Source: Lentimicrobiaceae bacterium
Lineage (GTDB): Bacteria > Bacteroidota > Bacteroidia > Bacteroidales > WCHB1-69
DNA: 23,998 nt
Direction: 5' to 3'
NCBI GenBank assembly: GCA_009776395.1
Contig: WRNX01000009.1
Location: forward strand, 1 to 23,998
Below, piece after piece: positions 12,638 to 21,317 of the stretch. The position numbers and the translations under genes are program-made. Position 1 is the stretch's first letter, and each line of letters opens with the position of its first letter. The notes under the pieces were generated by a model. That model was not told the DNA's origin. It was given only the letters and a program-made list of their open reading frames with translations, and did no database searches.

Positions 12638-15550
12638 CTCATATATCTTCTCATGCACCAATAACCTGATTTTGCTTTTAGAAAGTAAATTAGGTTCAAC
12701 ATCAGGATACACGCGGTTGGATAAAAAGATATAAATTAATTTATTCTCTGGATCACACCAAAATACTGTTCCTGTAAATCCTTGATGTCCAAATGTTTTA
12801 GAACTTGCTTTGGGAGGTAAAATATCGGATGGTTTTTCCGAACTCGGTGTATCAAATCCCAAAGCGCGCCGCTTGCTTCCGTTGCAAGAATATGGTGAGG
12901 TAAACAATTTTACCGTTTTTTCACTCAAGTACCTTTTTCCATCATAATTTCCACTATTCATCAACATTTCTAAAATAATGGCAAAATCATGCGCGGTGGA
13001 AAAGAGTCCTGCATTTCCGGCAAACCCGCCAAACAAAGCAGAAGTTTGGTCGTGAACGTAACCTTGCACCACCTGTTTGCGAAATTCAATGTCGTTTTCC
13101 GTTGGCGCAATCCTCTCTAATTCAATTCCTTTTATTGCCGGATTAAAATAAGAATCTTTCAATCCCAAGGGTTCGTAAAATTGAGAAATTAGATATTCTT
13201 CACAAGAAGTTTGCGTAATATTTTCGATCATCTCTTTCAATAATAGAAAACCTAAATCGCTGTATAAGTATTTTTTAGGCTTCAATTCGCTATCACAAAT
13301 TATTTTTCTAACGGTATCTTGATAGTCGTGATTGAGAAATAGATTTTTTGCCACCGGAATATTAAAAGTTTCTGTTTCAATATCATTCAAATAAATTTCC
13401 TGTAATGAATCTACCAACAGATTTTTATAAAAAGGAATAAACGCCTGCAACCCTGAAGTATGCGTAAGCAGTTCTTCTATACGCAAGCCGCTTTTATCGC
13501 TTCCGTTTACCCATGAAACATATTTTCCAATAGTATCTTTCAAAGAAAATTTTCCTTCATCATATAACTTCATCACTGCCAAATTGGTAGCAAGAGGTTT
13601 GGTAATGGAAGCTACATCATACAAAGTTTGCGAAGTAACCGGATTTGCTTCATTATAATCGGTTGTGCCATAATTTTTTACAAACAAATTTTTTCCATTT
13701 TTAGAACCCCAAACTTGGCACCCCGGAAACACTTTTTCTTTAATCCCTTTTTCAATGATTTGATCTATTTTTGTGTCGTCAGTTTCAACTGAGGAAAATA
13801 AGGTTGATGATGATTTTTCTGCATGCTGTATGCTACTTCCTGCATTCTGTTCAATTACAGATTTATACTCTAAAACGGAAACAGGCAATACGCCTTCCAA
13901 TGGGATTTCTCCAAAAATGGCTTGCAGAGCGGCACGTGTGCTGTTTTCTGTGCGCTGATACCCCACTATCACTGCGTCAAATCTATTTAATGTCTTAAAC
14001 TGAGCCAATGCGTAAGGATTGCCAAACAGCGATAAGACTACTTTTTTTGTTTTTGATAGAGTTTCTAAAAAAGCTACAGATTCTTGCGTAATTCCATAGT
14101 TTTTTGCAGGATTTTGATTCGTACTGAGATAAATTACAATGATTTTATCATATTTTGAAAATTTTGCCAACGTTGCAGAAAAATCCTCTTTTTTTATTGT
14201 TTTGTTAACTTTAATGAAAGATAACCCAAACTCTTGCGATATTTTTTTTGTAAACAATTCGTTTTCAGCATCTCCAATAAATAAGAGAGACGTTTTTTCA
14301 TTTTTTCCTACCGGTAAAGTGTTGTTATCATTTTTTACTAATGTTAATGTTTTAGATTCTAACTCTTTAATTAACAGATTAACATTTTCGCCATTCAATA
14401 TTTTTACTGCATTATTTGAATTTAAGAATTGAAAATTGGTAATTCCCCATTTTTCTTTCAATTGGAGTATTTTCAAGCATTTTTCATCAATACTTTTTTC
14501 AGAGATTTCACCGGTTTCTACTGCTTTTTTTAATAAAGGAATAATTACGTTTAAATCGTTTGGTAGTAATAATACATCAATACCTGCATTCAGGCATTTA
14601 ATTTCGGCGTCTGCGCCTTTGGGGTAAGTTTTTCGCAATCCCTCCATTTCCATACCGTCTGTGATAATAATTCCGTTGAATTTCATCTCATTACGGAGCA
14701 AATCAGTAATAATTTTAGATGAAGTTGTGGCGATTGACCCGGGCGCTGGGTCTAATGCAGGAATGTTTAAATGAGAGACCATAATCATTTCGCATCCGTT
14801 TTCAATCATTTTTTGAAAAGGATAGAGTTCGGTTTCCAAAAGTTGTTCTTTTGTTTTAAGAATAACAGGCAATCCGTAGTGGGAGTCGGTTTCGGTGTCG
14901 CCATGTCCGGGAAAATGTTTAGCGCAGGCAATCAATCCATTATCTTGCATTCCGTGCAGATATTGCAACGATTTTTCGGCTACCTGCTCACGATTTTCTC
15001 CAAACGAGCGGCTGTTAATGACCGGATTTTTAGCGTTATTATTCACATCCACGCAAGGGGCGTAGTTTAGATGCACACCCAAAAGTTTACATTGATTTGC
15101 GACAACGTTTCCCATTTCATAAATGAGATTATTGTATTGAGGAGGCAGTGCGCCTAAGGTCATTTGTCGCGGGAAAGCGGGCGCGCTGTCTAAGCGCATC
15201 GCCACGCCCCATTCGGCATCCATGGAGACCAACAAGGGAATTTTGCTTACCGCTTGAATTTTGTTGGTGAGATTAATTTCGCGCACGGGACCGCCTTGAA
15301 AAAAACAGACTCCACCCGGCTGATATTTTTCTATCTCTTTAATTTTTTGAGCATTATATTGGGCATCTCGATTAGAATGGATACGAATAAAAATAATTTG
15401 CGCAATTTTTTCCTCCAGCGTCATCTTTTCTAATTGCTGCACTGCCCAATTTGCCTCTTTTTCAATATTAAAAGACTGGCATTCTGTTTTTTCTATATAA
15501 GAAAAAAGAACAATGTTAAGAAGAAAGAGTGATGTAAAATAGGGTTTCAT
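12629..15550 (-). CDS. NagZ-like GH3 glycosidase fused to a beta-lactamase-like serine hydrolase
   Basis: This 973-residue envelope protein has two enzymes in one chain. The first ~25 residues are a signal-like segment ending TECQ. Residues 35-360 form a GH3 beta-N-acetylhexosaminidase domain with SMDAEWGVAMRL, the NagZ loop KHFPGHGDTETDSH (211-224; acid/base pair Asp222 and His224) and nucleophile Asp298 in ITDGMEMEGL. Residues 380-570 are a GH3 alpha/beta sandwich domain. Residues 590-973 are a class C beta-lactamase/DD-peptidase-like domain with SxxK at Ser648-Lys651 (SITK), Tyr763 in YSD and HQG at 922-924. The likely role is processing of peptidoglycan fragments in the periplasm: GlcNAc release plus peptide or ester cleavage. 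The gene lies 62 bases after an outer-membrane protein gene on the same strand. The architecture is known in Bacteroidota. Confidence 0.9.
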   Translation of the reverse strand: MKPYFTSLFLLNIVLFSYIEKTECQSFNIEKEANWAVQQLEKMTLEEKIAQIIFIRIHSNRDAQYNAQKIKEIEKYQPGGVCFFQGGPVREINLTNKIQAVSKIPLLVSMDAEWGVAMRLDSAPAFPRQMTLGALPPQYNNLIYEMGNVVANQCKLLGVHLNYAPCVDVNNNAKNPVINSRSFGENREQVAEKSLQYLHGMQDNGLIACAKHFPGHGDTETDSHYGLPVILKTKEQLLETELYPFQKMIENGCEMIMVSHLNIPALDPAPGSIATTSSKIITDLLRNEMKFNGIIITDGMEMEGLRKTYPKGADAEIKCLNAGIDVLLLPNDLNVIIPLLKKAVETGEISEKSIDEKCLKILQLKEKWGITNFQFLNSNNAVKILNGENVNLLIKELESKTLTLVKNDNNTLPVGKNEKTSLLFIGDAENELFTKKISQEFGLSFIKVNKTIKKEDFSATLAKFSKYDKIIVIYLSTNQNPAKNYGITQESVAFLETLSKTKKVVLSLFGNPYALAQFKTLNRFDAVIVGYQRTENSTRAALQAIFGEIPLEGVLPVSVLEYKSVIEQNAGSSIQHAEKSSSTLFSSVETDDTKIDQIIEKGIKEKVFPGCQVWGSKNGKNLFVKNYGTTDYNEANPVTSQTLYDVASITKPLATNLAVMKLYDEGKFSLKDTIGKYVSWVNGSDKSGLRIEELLTHTSGLQAFIPFYKNLLVDSLQEIYLNDIETETFNIPVAKNLFLNHDYQDTVRKIICDSELKPKKYLYSDLGFLLLKEMIENITQTSCEEYLISQFYEPLGLKDSYFNPAIKGIELERIAPTENDIEFRKQVVQGYVHDQTSALFGGFAGNAGLFSTAHDFAIILEMLMNSGNYDGKRYLSEKTVKLFTSPYSCNGSKRRALGFDTPSSEKPSDILPPKASSKTFGHQGFTGTVFWCDPENKLIYIFLSNRVYPDVEPNLLSKSKIRLLVHEKIYEKK

Positions 15551-15563
15551 ATAGAGTAAAAAA

Positions 15564-15597
15564 ATACTACAACTGAATATGAAATTTTTAAATTACA
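15564..15597 (-). promoter_or_regulatory. Shared 34-bp upstream element, copy before the NagZ fusion gene
   Basis: On the minus strand the element begins TGTAATTT, has AAAATTTCATATT in the middle and ends TTGTAGTAT, 13 bases before the start codon. It aligns without gaps to 16553-16586 with 30 of 34 bases identical. The best part, the first 22 bases, differs at one position. The matching placement upstream of two genes suggests a promoter or operator rather than chance, but no factor can be named. Confidence 0.5.
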
Positions 15598-15612
15598 TCT
15601 TCATTTAAAACC

Positions 15613-16521
15613 TTAAAAATAGAACAGCATATACAACGAAGCGCCTACATTATTGGTAGAAAAGTCGTGCGACCAGGTAGGTTGCGTTCTTTTTTCCTTT
15701 CCTTTTTCTACTTGTTGGGTATCTCCGTTATATCCTTCATATTTGATTGTGTTTCTTGAATTATACATAAACACATAAGAAAGATTTACTTGACCGCCTA
15801 ATGATATTTTAGGTGCAACAAACACCTCAACTCCGGTGGTTAATTGTAATCCCACAGCAATAGCGCCATCATATTTAGAGGATAATATTCTTGAATAAGG
15901 GCTGGTATGCGTATTTGTATAAACAGTTTGTGAAAAAGAGGTAGGAGTTTGGTTATCTTCGGTCATTTCGTTTCCGAATTTGTACGTATTGCTACCGCCG
16001 GCTATTCCGAACAGGAGGTCGCCGCCAAAAATACCTTGAATTCTTTTTTTACCTACGCGGTATTCTGCGCCTAAGGATAAATTTACGCTATATTTATTTC
16101 CTGTCATTTTATCCACAACTTTTGCATTAGAAGTCGCGTCATTCATAATAGCGGCGTCATCGGGGATACTGTCGGATACTGAAGTGAAAGAATGTATTCC
16201 TATTCCCAGATTAGCTCTTATGGCGCATTTTTTGCCTGCCATATATTTTACCATAAGAGATACATTGGGATTTGCATTTTTGTAAGAAAATGGATAGGGT
16301 GTTCCTTGAAATCCCATGGGTTCGCTTTCGCCCCAAAATACGGTTCCCAAGGTGCGTAAAATAGGTACAAAATCGGTTCCAATAGCCCATTCTCCTTTTT
16401 CGGGCAATAAGAATTTTTCTTTTTTCTCTTTTTTGGACGAGATTTGAGAATCTGTTTCTTCTTGTGCTACAACAGAGAAACCCATTACAATAATACATGT
16501 AATCAATAGAAAATTTTTCAT
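15613..16521 (-). CDS. Predicted outer-membrane beta-barrel protein
   Basis: This 302-residue protein has a signal peptide (about 1-19, ending SVVA before Gln20) and a short charged linker. The remainder alternates hydrophobic and polar residues in strand-like stretches (GEWAIGTDFVPILRT, VSLMVKYMAG, CAIRANLGIGIHSF, YSVNLSLGAEYRVG, IAVGLQLTTGVEVFV, ISLGGQVNLSYVFMY). It ends in Phe after an aromatic final strand (ASLYMLFYF), the usual mark for BAM-dependent barrel insertion. I do not recognise a specific family; it could be a porin-like or structural barrel of about 10-12 strands. It precedes the NagZ fusion gene on the same strand and carries the same upstream element, so the two may be expressed together. 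Confidence 0.75.
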   Translation of the reverse strand: MKNFLLITCIIVMGFSVVAQEETDSQISSKKEKKEKFLLPEKGEWAIGTDFVPILRTLGTVFWGESEPMGFQGTPYPFSYKNANPNVSLMVKYMAGKKCAIRANLGIGIHSFTSVSDSIPDDAAIMNDATSNAKVVDKMTGNKYSVNLSLGAEYRVGKKRIQGIFGGDLLFGIAGGSNTYKFGNEMTEDNQTPTSFSQTVYTNTHTSPYSRILSSKYDGAIAVGLQLTTGVEVFVAPKISLGGQVNLSYVFMYNSRNTIKYEGYNGDTQQVEKGKEKRTQPTWSHDFSTNNVGASLYMLFYF

Positions 16522-16552
16522 AAATGTGAATGTTTAATTAATAAATAAATTG

Positions 16553-16586
16553 ATACTGCAAATTAATATGAAATTTTGAAATTACA
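16553..16586 (-). promoter_or_regulatory. Shared 34-bp upstream element, copy before the outer-membrane protein gene
   Basis: On the minus strand it begins TGTAATTTC, continues AAAATTTCATATT and ends TTTGCAGTAT, 31 bases before the start codon. It is the partner of 15564-15597 (30 of 34 identical). The stretch TTAATTTG resembles the -7 box TAnnTTTG but is not an exact match. Confidence 0.5.
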
Positions 16587-16681
16587 CACTGATGGATAAA
16601 AATTTTTGAAAAAAAATTCCGAAGAAAAAATAAAAACATTGGAGGTGAAAAATAAAAACGCAATTCTTAAGGTTATTTTGC

Positions 16682-16689
16682 TATTTTTG
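16682..16689 (+). promoter_or_regulatory. Candidate -7 promoter box of purH
   Basis: TATTTTTG is an exact TAnnTTTG match, identical to the box before rplX, and lies 40 bases before the purH ATG. No clear -33 element is seen. Confidence 0.6.
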
Positions 16690-16729
16690 CAATCATTTCA
16701 ACTCAATATATTTTCAAATATTATAACTC

Positions 16730-18268
16730 ATGAAAAAAGCCCTTATTAGTGTGAGCAACAAAACAGGTTTATTAGAGTTTGTAAAACAACTCATGAAATT
16801 TGATTACGAAATAATCTCTACAGGAGGTACTTATAAACTGTTACACGACAACGGTATTCCCGTAACGATGATTGATGAGGTAACAGGATTTCCTGAAATT
16901 ATGGATGGACGCGTAAAAACATTACACCCCAAAGTACACGGCGGCTTGCTATGCCTGAGAAATAATGAAAACCACATTGCACAGGCAAAAGATAATCAAA
17001 TAGATATGATTGATTTGGTAGTGGTAAATCTTTACCCTTTTAAAGAAACCATAACCAAAGAAAATGTATCCTTTGCAGAAGCGATTGAAAATATTGACAT
17101 CGGTGGTCCGAGTATGTTGCGCAGCGCAGCAAAAAATCACCTTTTCGTTACCGTAATTTGTGATACCAACGATTACCAAAAAGTGATAGAGGAGATAAAA
17201 ACCAACGGTGATACCACTTTTGAAACACGCCAAAAGTTAGCGGCAAAAGTGTTTCGACACACCGCAGCCTACGATGCCACTATTGCCGGATATTTATCCG
17301 AGAAAATTGGAGAAACGGAGTTGGAAAATTTTACCGTAACTTTTACCAAAAAACAGTCGCTTCGTTATGGAGAAAATCCTCACCAAAAAGCGTGTTTCTA
17401 TGCAGGAAAACCGCAAGGATTTTCTATGGCATTTGCCCAACAATTGCATGGGAAAGAGTTGTCGTACAATAATATTCAAGATGGAGATGCGGCATTGAAT
17501 ATTGTAAAAGAATTTGCAGATGAGTCTGTGGTAGTGGCAGTAAAACATAAAAACCCTTGCGGCGTGGGAATTGGAAATAATGTGCTGGAAGCATGGCAAC
17601 GTTGCTACGATGCCGATCCTGTATCTATTTACGGAGGAATTGTAGCAACCAACCAAACTATTGACGAAACATCTGCCGAGTCAATGAAAAATGTTTTTTT
17701 AGAAATTATTTTAGCCCCAACATTTACCGAAGAAGCGCTCGAGATTTTATCCGCAAAGAAAAATATCCGTTTAATGACTTTTGATATTTCCCGTAATCAT
17801 GAAGATAAAAATGTGTTATTGAGCGTAAATGGAGGATTGTTAGTTCAAGATTCTGATAGCGCAACAATACAAGATTACGAATGTAAAGTAGTTACAGAAA
17901 AAAGCCCATCCGAGTCTGAGATGAACGATTTATTGTTTGCCATGAAAGTATGTAAACATGTGAAGTCTAATGCCATAACTTTGGCAAAGGATAAACACAC
18001 GGTGGGCATTGGCGCTGGACAAATGAACAGGGTAGGGGCGGCGCATATTGCTTTTGAACAGGCAAAATCAGCCGGTTTTAATAAAGGAATCGCGCTTGCC
18101 AGCGATGCCTTTTTCCCTTTTGATGACGTGGTGAGAATGGCGTATAACTATGGAATAACTACCATCATTCAGCCCGGCGGTTCCGTTCGCGATGAAGACT
18201 CCATTAAAGCCTGCAACGAATTAGGAATAAGTATGGTTTTTACAGGAAAGAGGCATTTCAGGCATTAA
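16730..18268 (+). CDS. purH: Bifunctional AICAR formyltransferase / IMP cyclohydrolase
   Basis: PurH does the last two steps of IMP synthesis in the cytoplasm: formylation of AICAR with 10-formyl-THF, then ring closure. The 512-residue product has the cyclohydrolase (MGS-like) domain first, with ALISVSNKTGL, STGGTYKLL and GRVKTLHPKVHGGLL (60-74). The formyltransferase domain follows, with LRYGENPHQ (211-219), the catalytic KHKNPCGVG (Lys272, His273) and a C-terminus containing SDAFFPFDD and IIQPGGSVRDEDSI, ending FTGKRHFRH. Length is normal. It stands first in a purH-lepA unit with a 36-base gap. The stop codon lies inside a short run of heptamer-like units (18264-18284). Confidence 0.98.
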   Translation: MKKALISVSNKTGLLEFVKQLMKFDYEIISTGGTYKLLHDNGIPVTMIDEVTGFPEIMDGRVKTLHPKVHGGLLCLRNNENHIAQAKDNQIDMIDLVVVNLYPFKETITKENVSFAEAIENIDIGGPSMLRSAAKNHLFVTVICDTNDYQKVIEEIKTNGDTTFETRQKLAAKVFRHTAAYDATIAGYLSEKIGETELENFTVTFTKKQSLRYGENPHQKACFYAGKPQGFSMAFAQQLHGKELSYNNIQDGDAALNIVKEFADESVVVAVKHKNPCGVGIGNNVLEAWQRCYDADPVSIYGGIVATNQTIDETSAESMKNVFLEIILAPTFTEEALEILSAKKNIRLMTFDISRNHEDKNVLLSVNGGLLVQDSDSATIQDYECKVVTEKSPSESEMNDLLFAMKVCKHVKSNAITLAKDKHTVGIGAGQMNRVGAAHIAFEQAKSAGFNKGIALASDAFFPFDDVVRMAYNYGITTIIQPGGSVRDEDSIKACNELGISMVFTGKRHFRH

Positions 18269-18284
18269 TAACTAAAAACTATTT
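18264..18284 (+). repeat. Short heptamer-like run at the purH stop
   Basis: Three 7-base units, ATTAATA, ACTAAAA and ACTATTT, overlap the purH stop codon. ATTAATA also occurs at 11385-11391, and the others are one or two changes from ACTAATA. On its own it could be chance in AT-rich DNA; its position right after a stop fits the other arrays. Confidence 0.4.
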
Positions 18285-18304
18285 TTTATATTTTCGCGCC
18301 CGCT

Positions 18305-20092
18305 ATGAAGAATATAAGAAATTTTTGCATTATCGCTCATATTGACCACGGTAAGAGTACATTAGCTGATAGATTATTGCAATTTACAAACACAATCAGT
18401 GAACGTGATTTTCAAGATCAGGTGTTAGACAGTATGGACTTGGAACGAGAACGCGGTATTACGATTAAAAGTCATGCCATCCGTATGGATTATAATCACA
18501 ATGGGGAAGATTATATTTTCAACTTGATTGATACTCCCGGACATGTAGATTTTTCTTACGAAGTTTCTCGTTCTATTGCTGCTTGTGAAGGTGCGTTACT
18601 ATTGATTGATGCCACGCAAGGCGTTCAAGCGCAAACCATTTCTAATTTGTATTTAGCCGTTGACCATAATTTGGAAATAATACCCATTCTTAATAAAATG
18701 GATATGCCTGCTGCCATGCCTGAAGAGGTAAAAGACCAAATTGTAGATTTATTAGGATGTAAAAGAGAAGAAATTATAGAAGCCAGCGGAAAAACAGGGC
18801 AAGGTATAGAAGAGATTATAAATGCTGTCATTCATCACATCCCTCATCCCCAAGGAGATCCCGATGCGCCCCTTGAAGCGCTTATTTTTGATTCCGTTTT
18901 TAATTCATACAGAGGTATTATTGCTTATTTTAGAATTTTTAATGGCTCAATACGCAAAAACGATTTTGTAAAATTTGTTGCCACAGAAAAAGAGTATCAT
19001 GCCGATGAAATAGGATTTCTGAAGTTAAAACAGGATCCCTCCGATGAGATGACGGCAGGTATGGTGGGCTATATCATTTCCGGAATAAAAACTTCGGTAG
19101 AAGTGAAAGTGGGAGACACGATTACTCACGTAGAATATCCTTGCGAAAAAGCCATTTCCGGATTTGAAGAAGTGAAGCCCATGCTCTTTGCCGGAATTTA
19201 TCCTACCGATGCCGATGACTATGAAGAACTGCGCGCATCGTTAGAAAAACTGCAACTTAACGATGCATCATTAACTTTCGTACCCGAATCTTCGGCAGCG
19301 CTTGGATTCGGATTCCGTTGCGGATTTTTAGGATTGCTCCACATGGAAATCGTTCAAGAAAGATTAGACAGAGAATTTGATATGGATGTAATTGCTACAG
19401 TTCCAAACGTTTCATACAATGTCATCACTACAAAAAAAGAACTTATTGAAGTGCATAATCCCTCAGGCATGCCTTCGCCCAGCAACGTTGACCATGTGGA
19501 AGAACCCTACATTAGAGCGCAAATTATCAGCAAAGCCGATTATATTGGTTCTATTATGAAATTGTGCTTAGATAAGCGTGGAACACTTCTTAATCAAATA
19601 TATATAGCATCAAACAGAGTAGAACTAACCTTTGATTTGCCGCTGGGAGAAATTGTTTTCGATTTTTACGACAAATTAAAAAGTATCTCGAAAGGTTACG
19701 CATCTTTTGATTATCATATCTCTAATTATAAACCAGCTAAATTAGTCAAGTTAGATATCCTTCTTAACGGCGATTCGGTGGATGCACTATCTTCTTTAAC
19801 TCATGTGGATAATGCATACCCATTTGGACGTAAAATATGTGAAAAACTACGTGAACTAATTCCAAGACAACAATTTGATATCGCAATTCAAGCAGCAATA
19901 GGAACCAAAATTATTGCAAGAGAAACAATCAAAGCATTACGAAAAGATGTTACTGCAAAATGTTACGGTGGCGACATTACCCGAAAACGAAAACTTCTTG
20001 AAAAACAGAAAAAAGGAAAGAAAAAAATGCGCCAAATCGGAAATGTAGAAGTGCCTCAATCAGCGTTTTTGGCAGTTTTGAAGTTAGACTGA
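18305..20092 (+). CDS. lepA: Elongation factor 4 (LepA), ribosome back-translocase GTPase
   Basis: LepA is a translational GTPase that acts on stalled or assembling ribosomes. The 595-residue length is standard. GTPase motifs: AHIDHGKST (11-19), GITIK (51-55), DTPGH (76-80) and NKMD (130-133). Later parts show the EF-G-like domains and the LepA-specific end with KLVKLDILLNGDSVDALS, DIAIQAAIGTKIIARETI, VTAKCYGGDITRKRKLLEKQKKGKK and a QIGNVEVPQSAFLAVL finish. It follows purH by 36 bases, in which TATATTTTCG resembles but does not match a -7 box, so both readthrough from purH and a weak own promoter are possible. It converges with ddh. Confidence 0.98.
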   Translation: MKNIRNFCIIAHIDHGKSTLADRLLQFTNTISERDFQDQVLDSMDLERERGITIKSHAIRMDYNHNGEDYIFNLIDTPGHVDFSYEVSRSIAACEGALLLIDATQGVQAQTISNLYLAVDHNLEIIPILNKMDMPAAMPEEVKDQIVDLLGCKREEIIEASGKTGQGIEEIINAVIHHIPHPQGDPDAPLEALIFDSVFNSYRGIIAYFRIFNGSIRKNDFVKFVATEKEYHADEIGFLKLKQDPSDEMTAGMVGYIISGIKTSVEVKVGDTITHVEYPCEKAISGFEEVKPMLFAGIYPTDADDYEELRASLEKLQLNDASLTFVPESSAALGFGFRCGFLGLLHMEIVQERLDREFDMDVIATVPNVSYNVITTKKELIEVHNPSGMPSPSNVDHVEEPYIRAQIISKADYIGSIMKLCLDKRGTLLNQIYIASNRVELTFDLPLGEIVFDFYDKLKSISKGYASFDYHISNYKPAKLVKLDILLNGDSVDALSSLTHVDNAYPFGRKICEKLRELIPRQQFDIAIQAAIGTKIIARETIKALRKDVTAKCYGGDITRKRKLLEKQKKGKKKMRQIGNVEVPQSAFLAVLKLD

Positions 20093-20124
20093 TTGTTATC
20101 ATCCAAATAATATCAACAAAATAA

Positions 20125-21114
20125 TCATAACACCATCTTCATCAATTCTTCCATTGGGTTAGGTACTAATAATCCTATCGGGACATCAAAAACTGTTCTT
20201 GCTCCAATTTCACCTTTTAGATACAATTGATAAGCAGCGCGAGCATACGCCACCATCACATTGGCAGTAAACTCAGGATTGCTTTCCAATTGCAACAAAA
20301 ATTCCATGCGTTGCTTGTTTGTATTCTCATTTCCTGTAGTACCTGTTCGGAAAACAATTCCTCCATGTGGCATTTTGGAATGCTCACTTAAAAACTCTTT
20401 TTCAGAAATAAAATGAACTCGAGTGTCATAATCGAAAAAATAGTGTGGCATTGTTTTGATGGCATGTTCAATAAAAATTAAATCTGCATTATGTTCGGCA
20501 ACAACAAAGCATTTTCGAATATGTCTTTGACTTGTGTTAAGTGTAGGATTCGTACATTTTCTAACTTCTGCAACAGCATTGTCATTTGGAATTGTGTATT
20601 GAATAGCATATTTAACTCCACCTATTCTTCTTATTGCCTCTGAATGTCCCTGACTAACACCTGTTCCCCAAAAAGTGTAATCACATCCTACTGGAATACA
20701 TGCCATTCCTAACACACGCAACAGAGAAAATAATCCAGGATCCCAACCAGTTGAGATAATAGATATTTTTTTAGATTTTTTAGCACTTTCATCCACTAAA
20801 GCAAAATATTCAGGAATCCGAGAGTGATTATCAAAACTATCTACACAATTGAACATTGTAGCAAAATGAGGAGCATGTTCAGGTAAATCTCTAGTAGATC
20901 CTCCACAAAGTATCATGGTATCAATAGAATGGATATAGTTTGAAATTTCTTCCATTTTGTGAATTGTAATACTTTTATTTACAGTAGAAATCTCTTCAGG
21001 TTTTCTACGGGTAAATATTGCTACAAGTTCCAAATCATCATTTTGACTTATGGCATATTCCACTCCACGACCAACGTTTCCATATCCAACAATTCCTAAT
21101 CTAATTTTTTGCAT
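20125..21114 (-). CDS. ddh: meso-Diaminopimelate D-dehydrogenase
   Basis: Ddh makes meso-DAP in one step from L-tetrahydrodipicolinate, ammonia and NADPH, supplying lysine and peptidoglycan precursors. From the chosen start the protein has 329 residues, close to the family's usual ~320-330. It opens MQKIRLGIVGYGNVGRG with the nucleotide-binding GxGxxG. Family marks are CGGSTRDLPEH (70-80), CVDSFDNHSRIPEY (90-103), STGWDPGLFSLLR (121-133) and WGTGVSQGHSEAIRRI (149-164). An in-frame ATG further upstream (to 21195) would add 27 AT-rich residues not found in the family, so I place the start at 21114. It is a single gene converging with lepA. The sequence at 21150-21157 reads TTTATTTG on the minus strand, one mismatch from a -7 box. 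Confidence 0.93.
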   Translation of the reverse strand: MQKIRLGIVGYGNVGRGVEYAISQNDDLELVAIFTRRKPEEISTVNKSITIHKMEEISNYIHSIDTMILCGGSTRDLPEHAPHFATMFNCVDSFDNHSRIPEYFALVDESAKKSKKISIISTGWDPGLFSLLRVLGMACIPVGCDYTFWGTGVSQGHSEAIRRIGGVKYAIQYTIPNDNAVAEVRKCTNPTLNTSQRHIRKCFVVAEHNADLIFIEHAIKTMPHYFFDYDTRVHFISEKEFLSEHSKMPHGGIVFRTGTTGNENTNKQRMEFLLQLESNPEFTANVMVAYARAAYQLYLKGEIGARTVFDVPIGLLVPNPMEELMKMVL

Positions 21115-21317
21115 AAAAATTTTATTTATAAATTTTTTTAAATATTTTGCAAATAAACAGAATTTCTCTTTATTAAATATTGATGCATAAAACACATATT
21201 AAATATAGTTATTAATAATCTATTGTTTTCTATGATAAAAAAGGATATGTTATTATTTTCTGTTATCCAACTGTTTTTTTTTGTTTCTTTGCGCAAAACT
21301 TTTAAATTCCATTTTCT

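Noticed and set aside
14139..14627. Open frames on the plus strand inside the NagZ-fusion gene
   Set aside because: Antisense shadows of a long, fully motif-supported coding sequence; no independent start signals or domains.
16641..16647. GGAGGTG resembling a Shine-Dalgarno site before purH
   Set aside because: It is about 80 bases from the purH ATG and upstream of the promoter box, and no open frame begins after it at a suitable distance.
20093..20130. Possible terminator between lepA and ddh
   Set aside because: Only a 6-bp stem (TGTTAT/ATAACA) with a 25-base loop and no T run; too weak to call.
21115..21195. Longer N-terminus of meso-DAP dehydrogenase from an upstream ATG
   Set aside because: The extra 27 residues come from AT-rich intergenic DNA and are not part of the family; MQKIRLGIVGYGN is the normal start.
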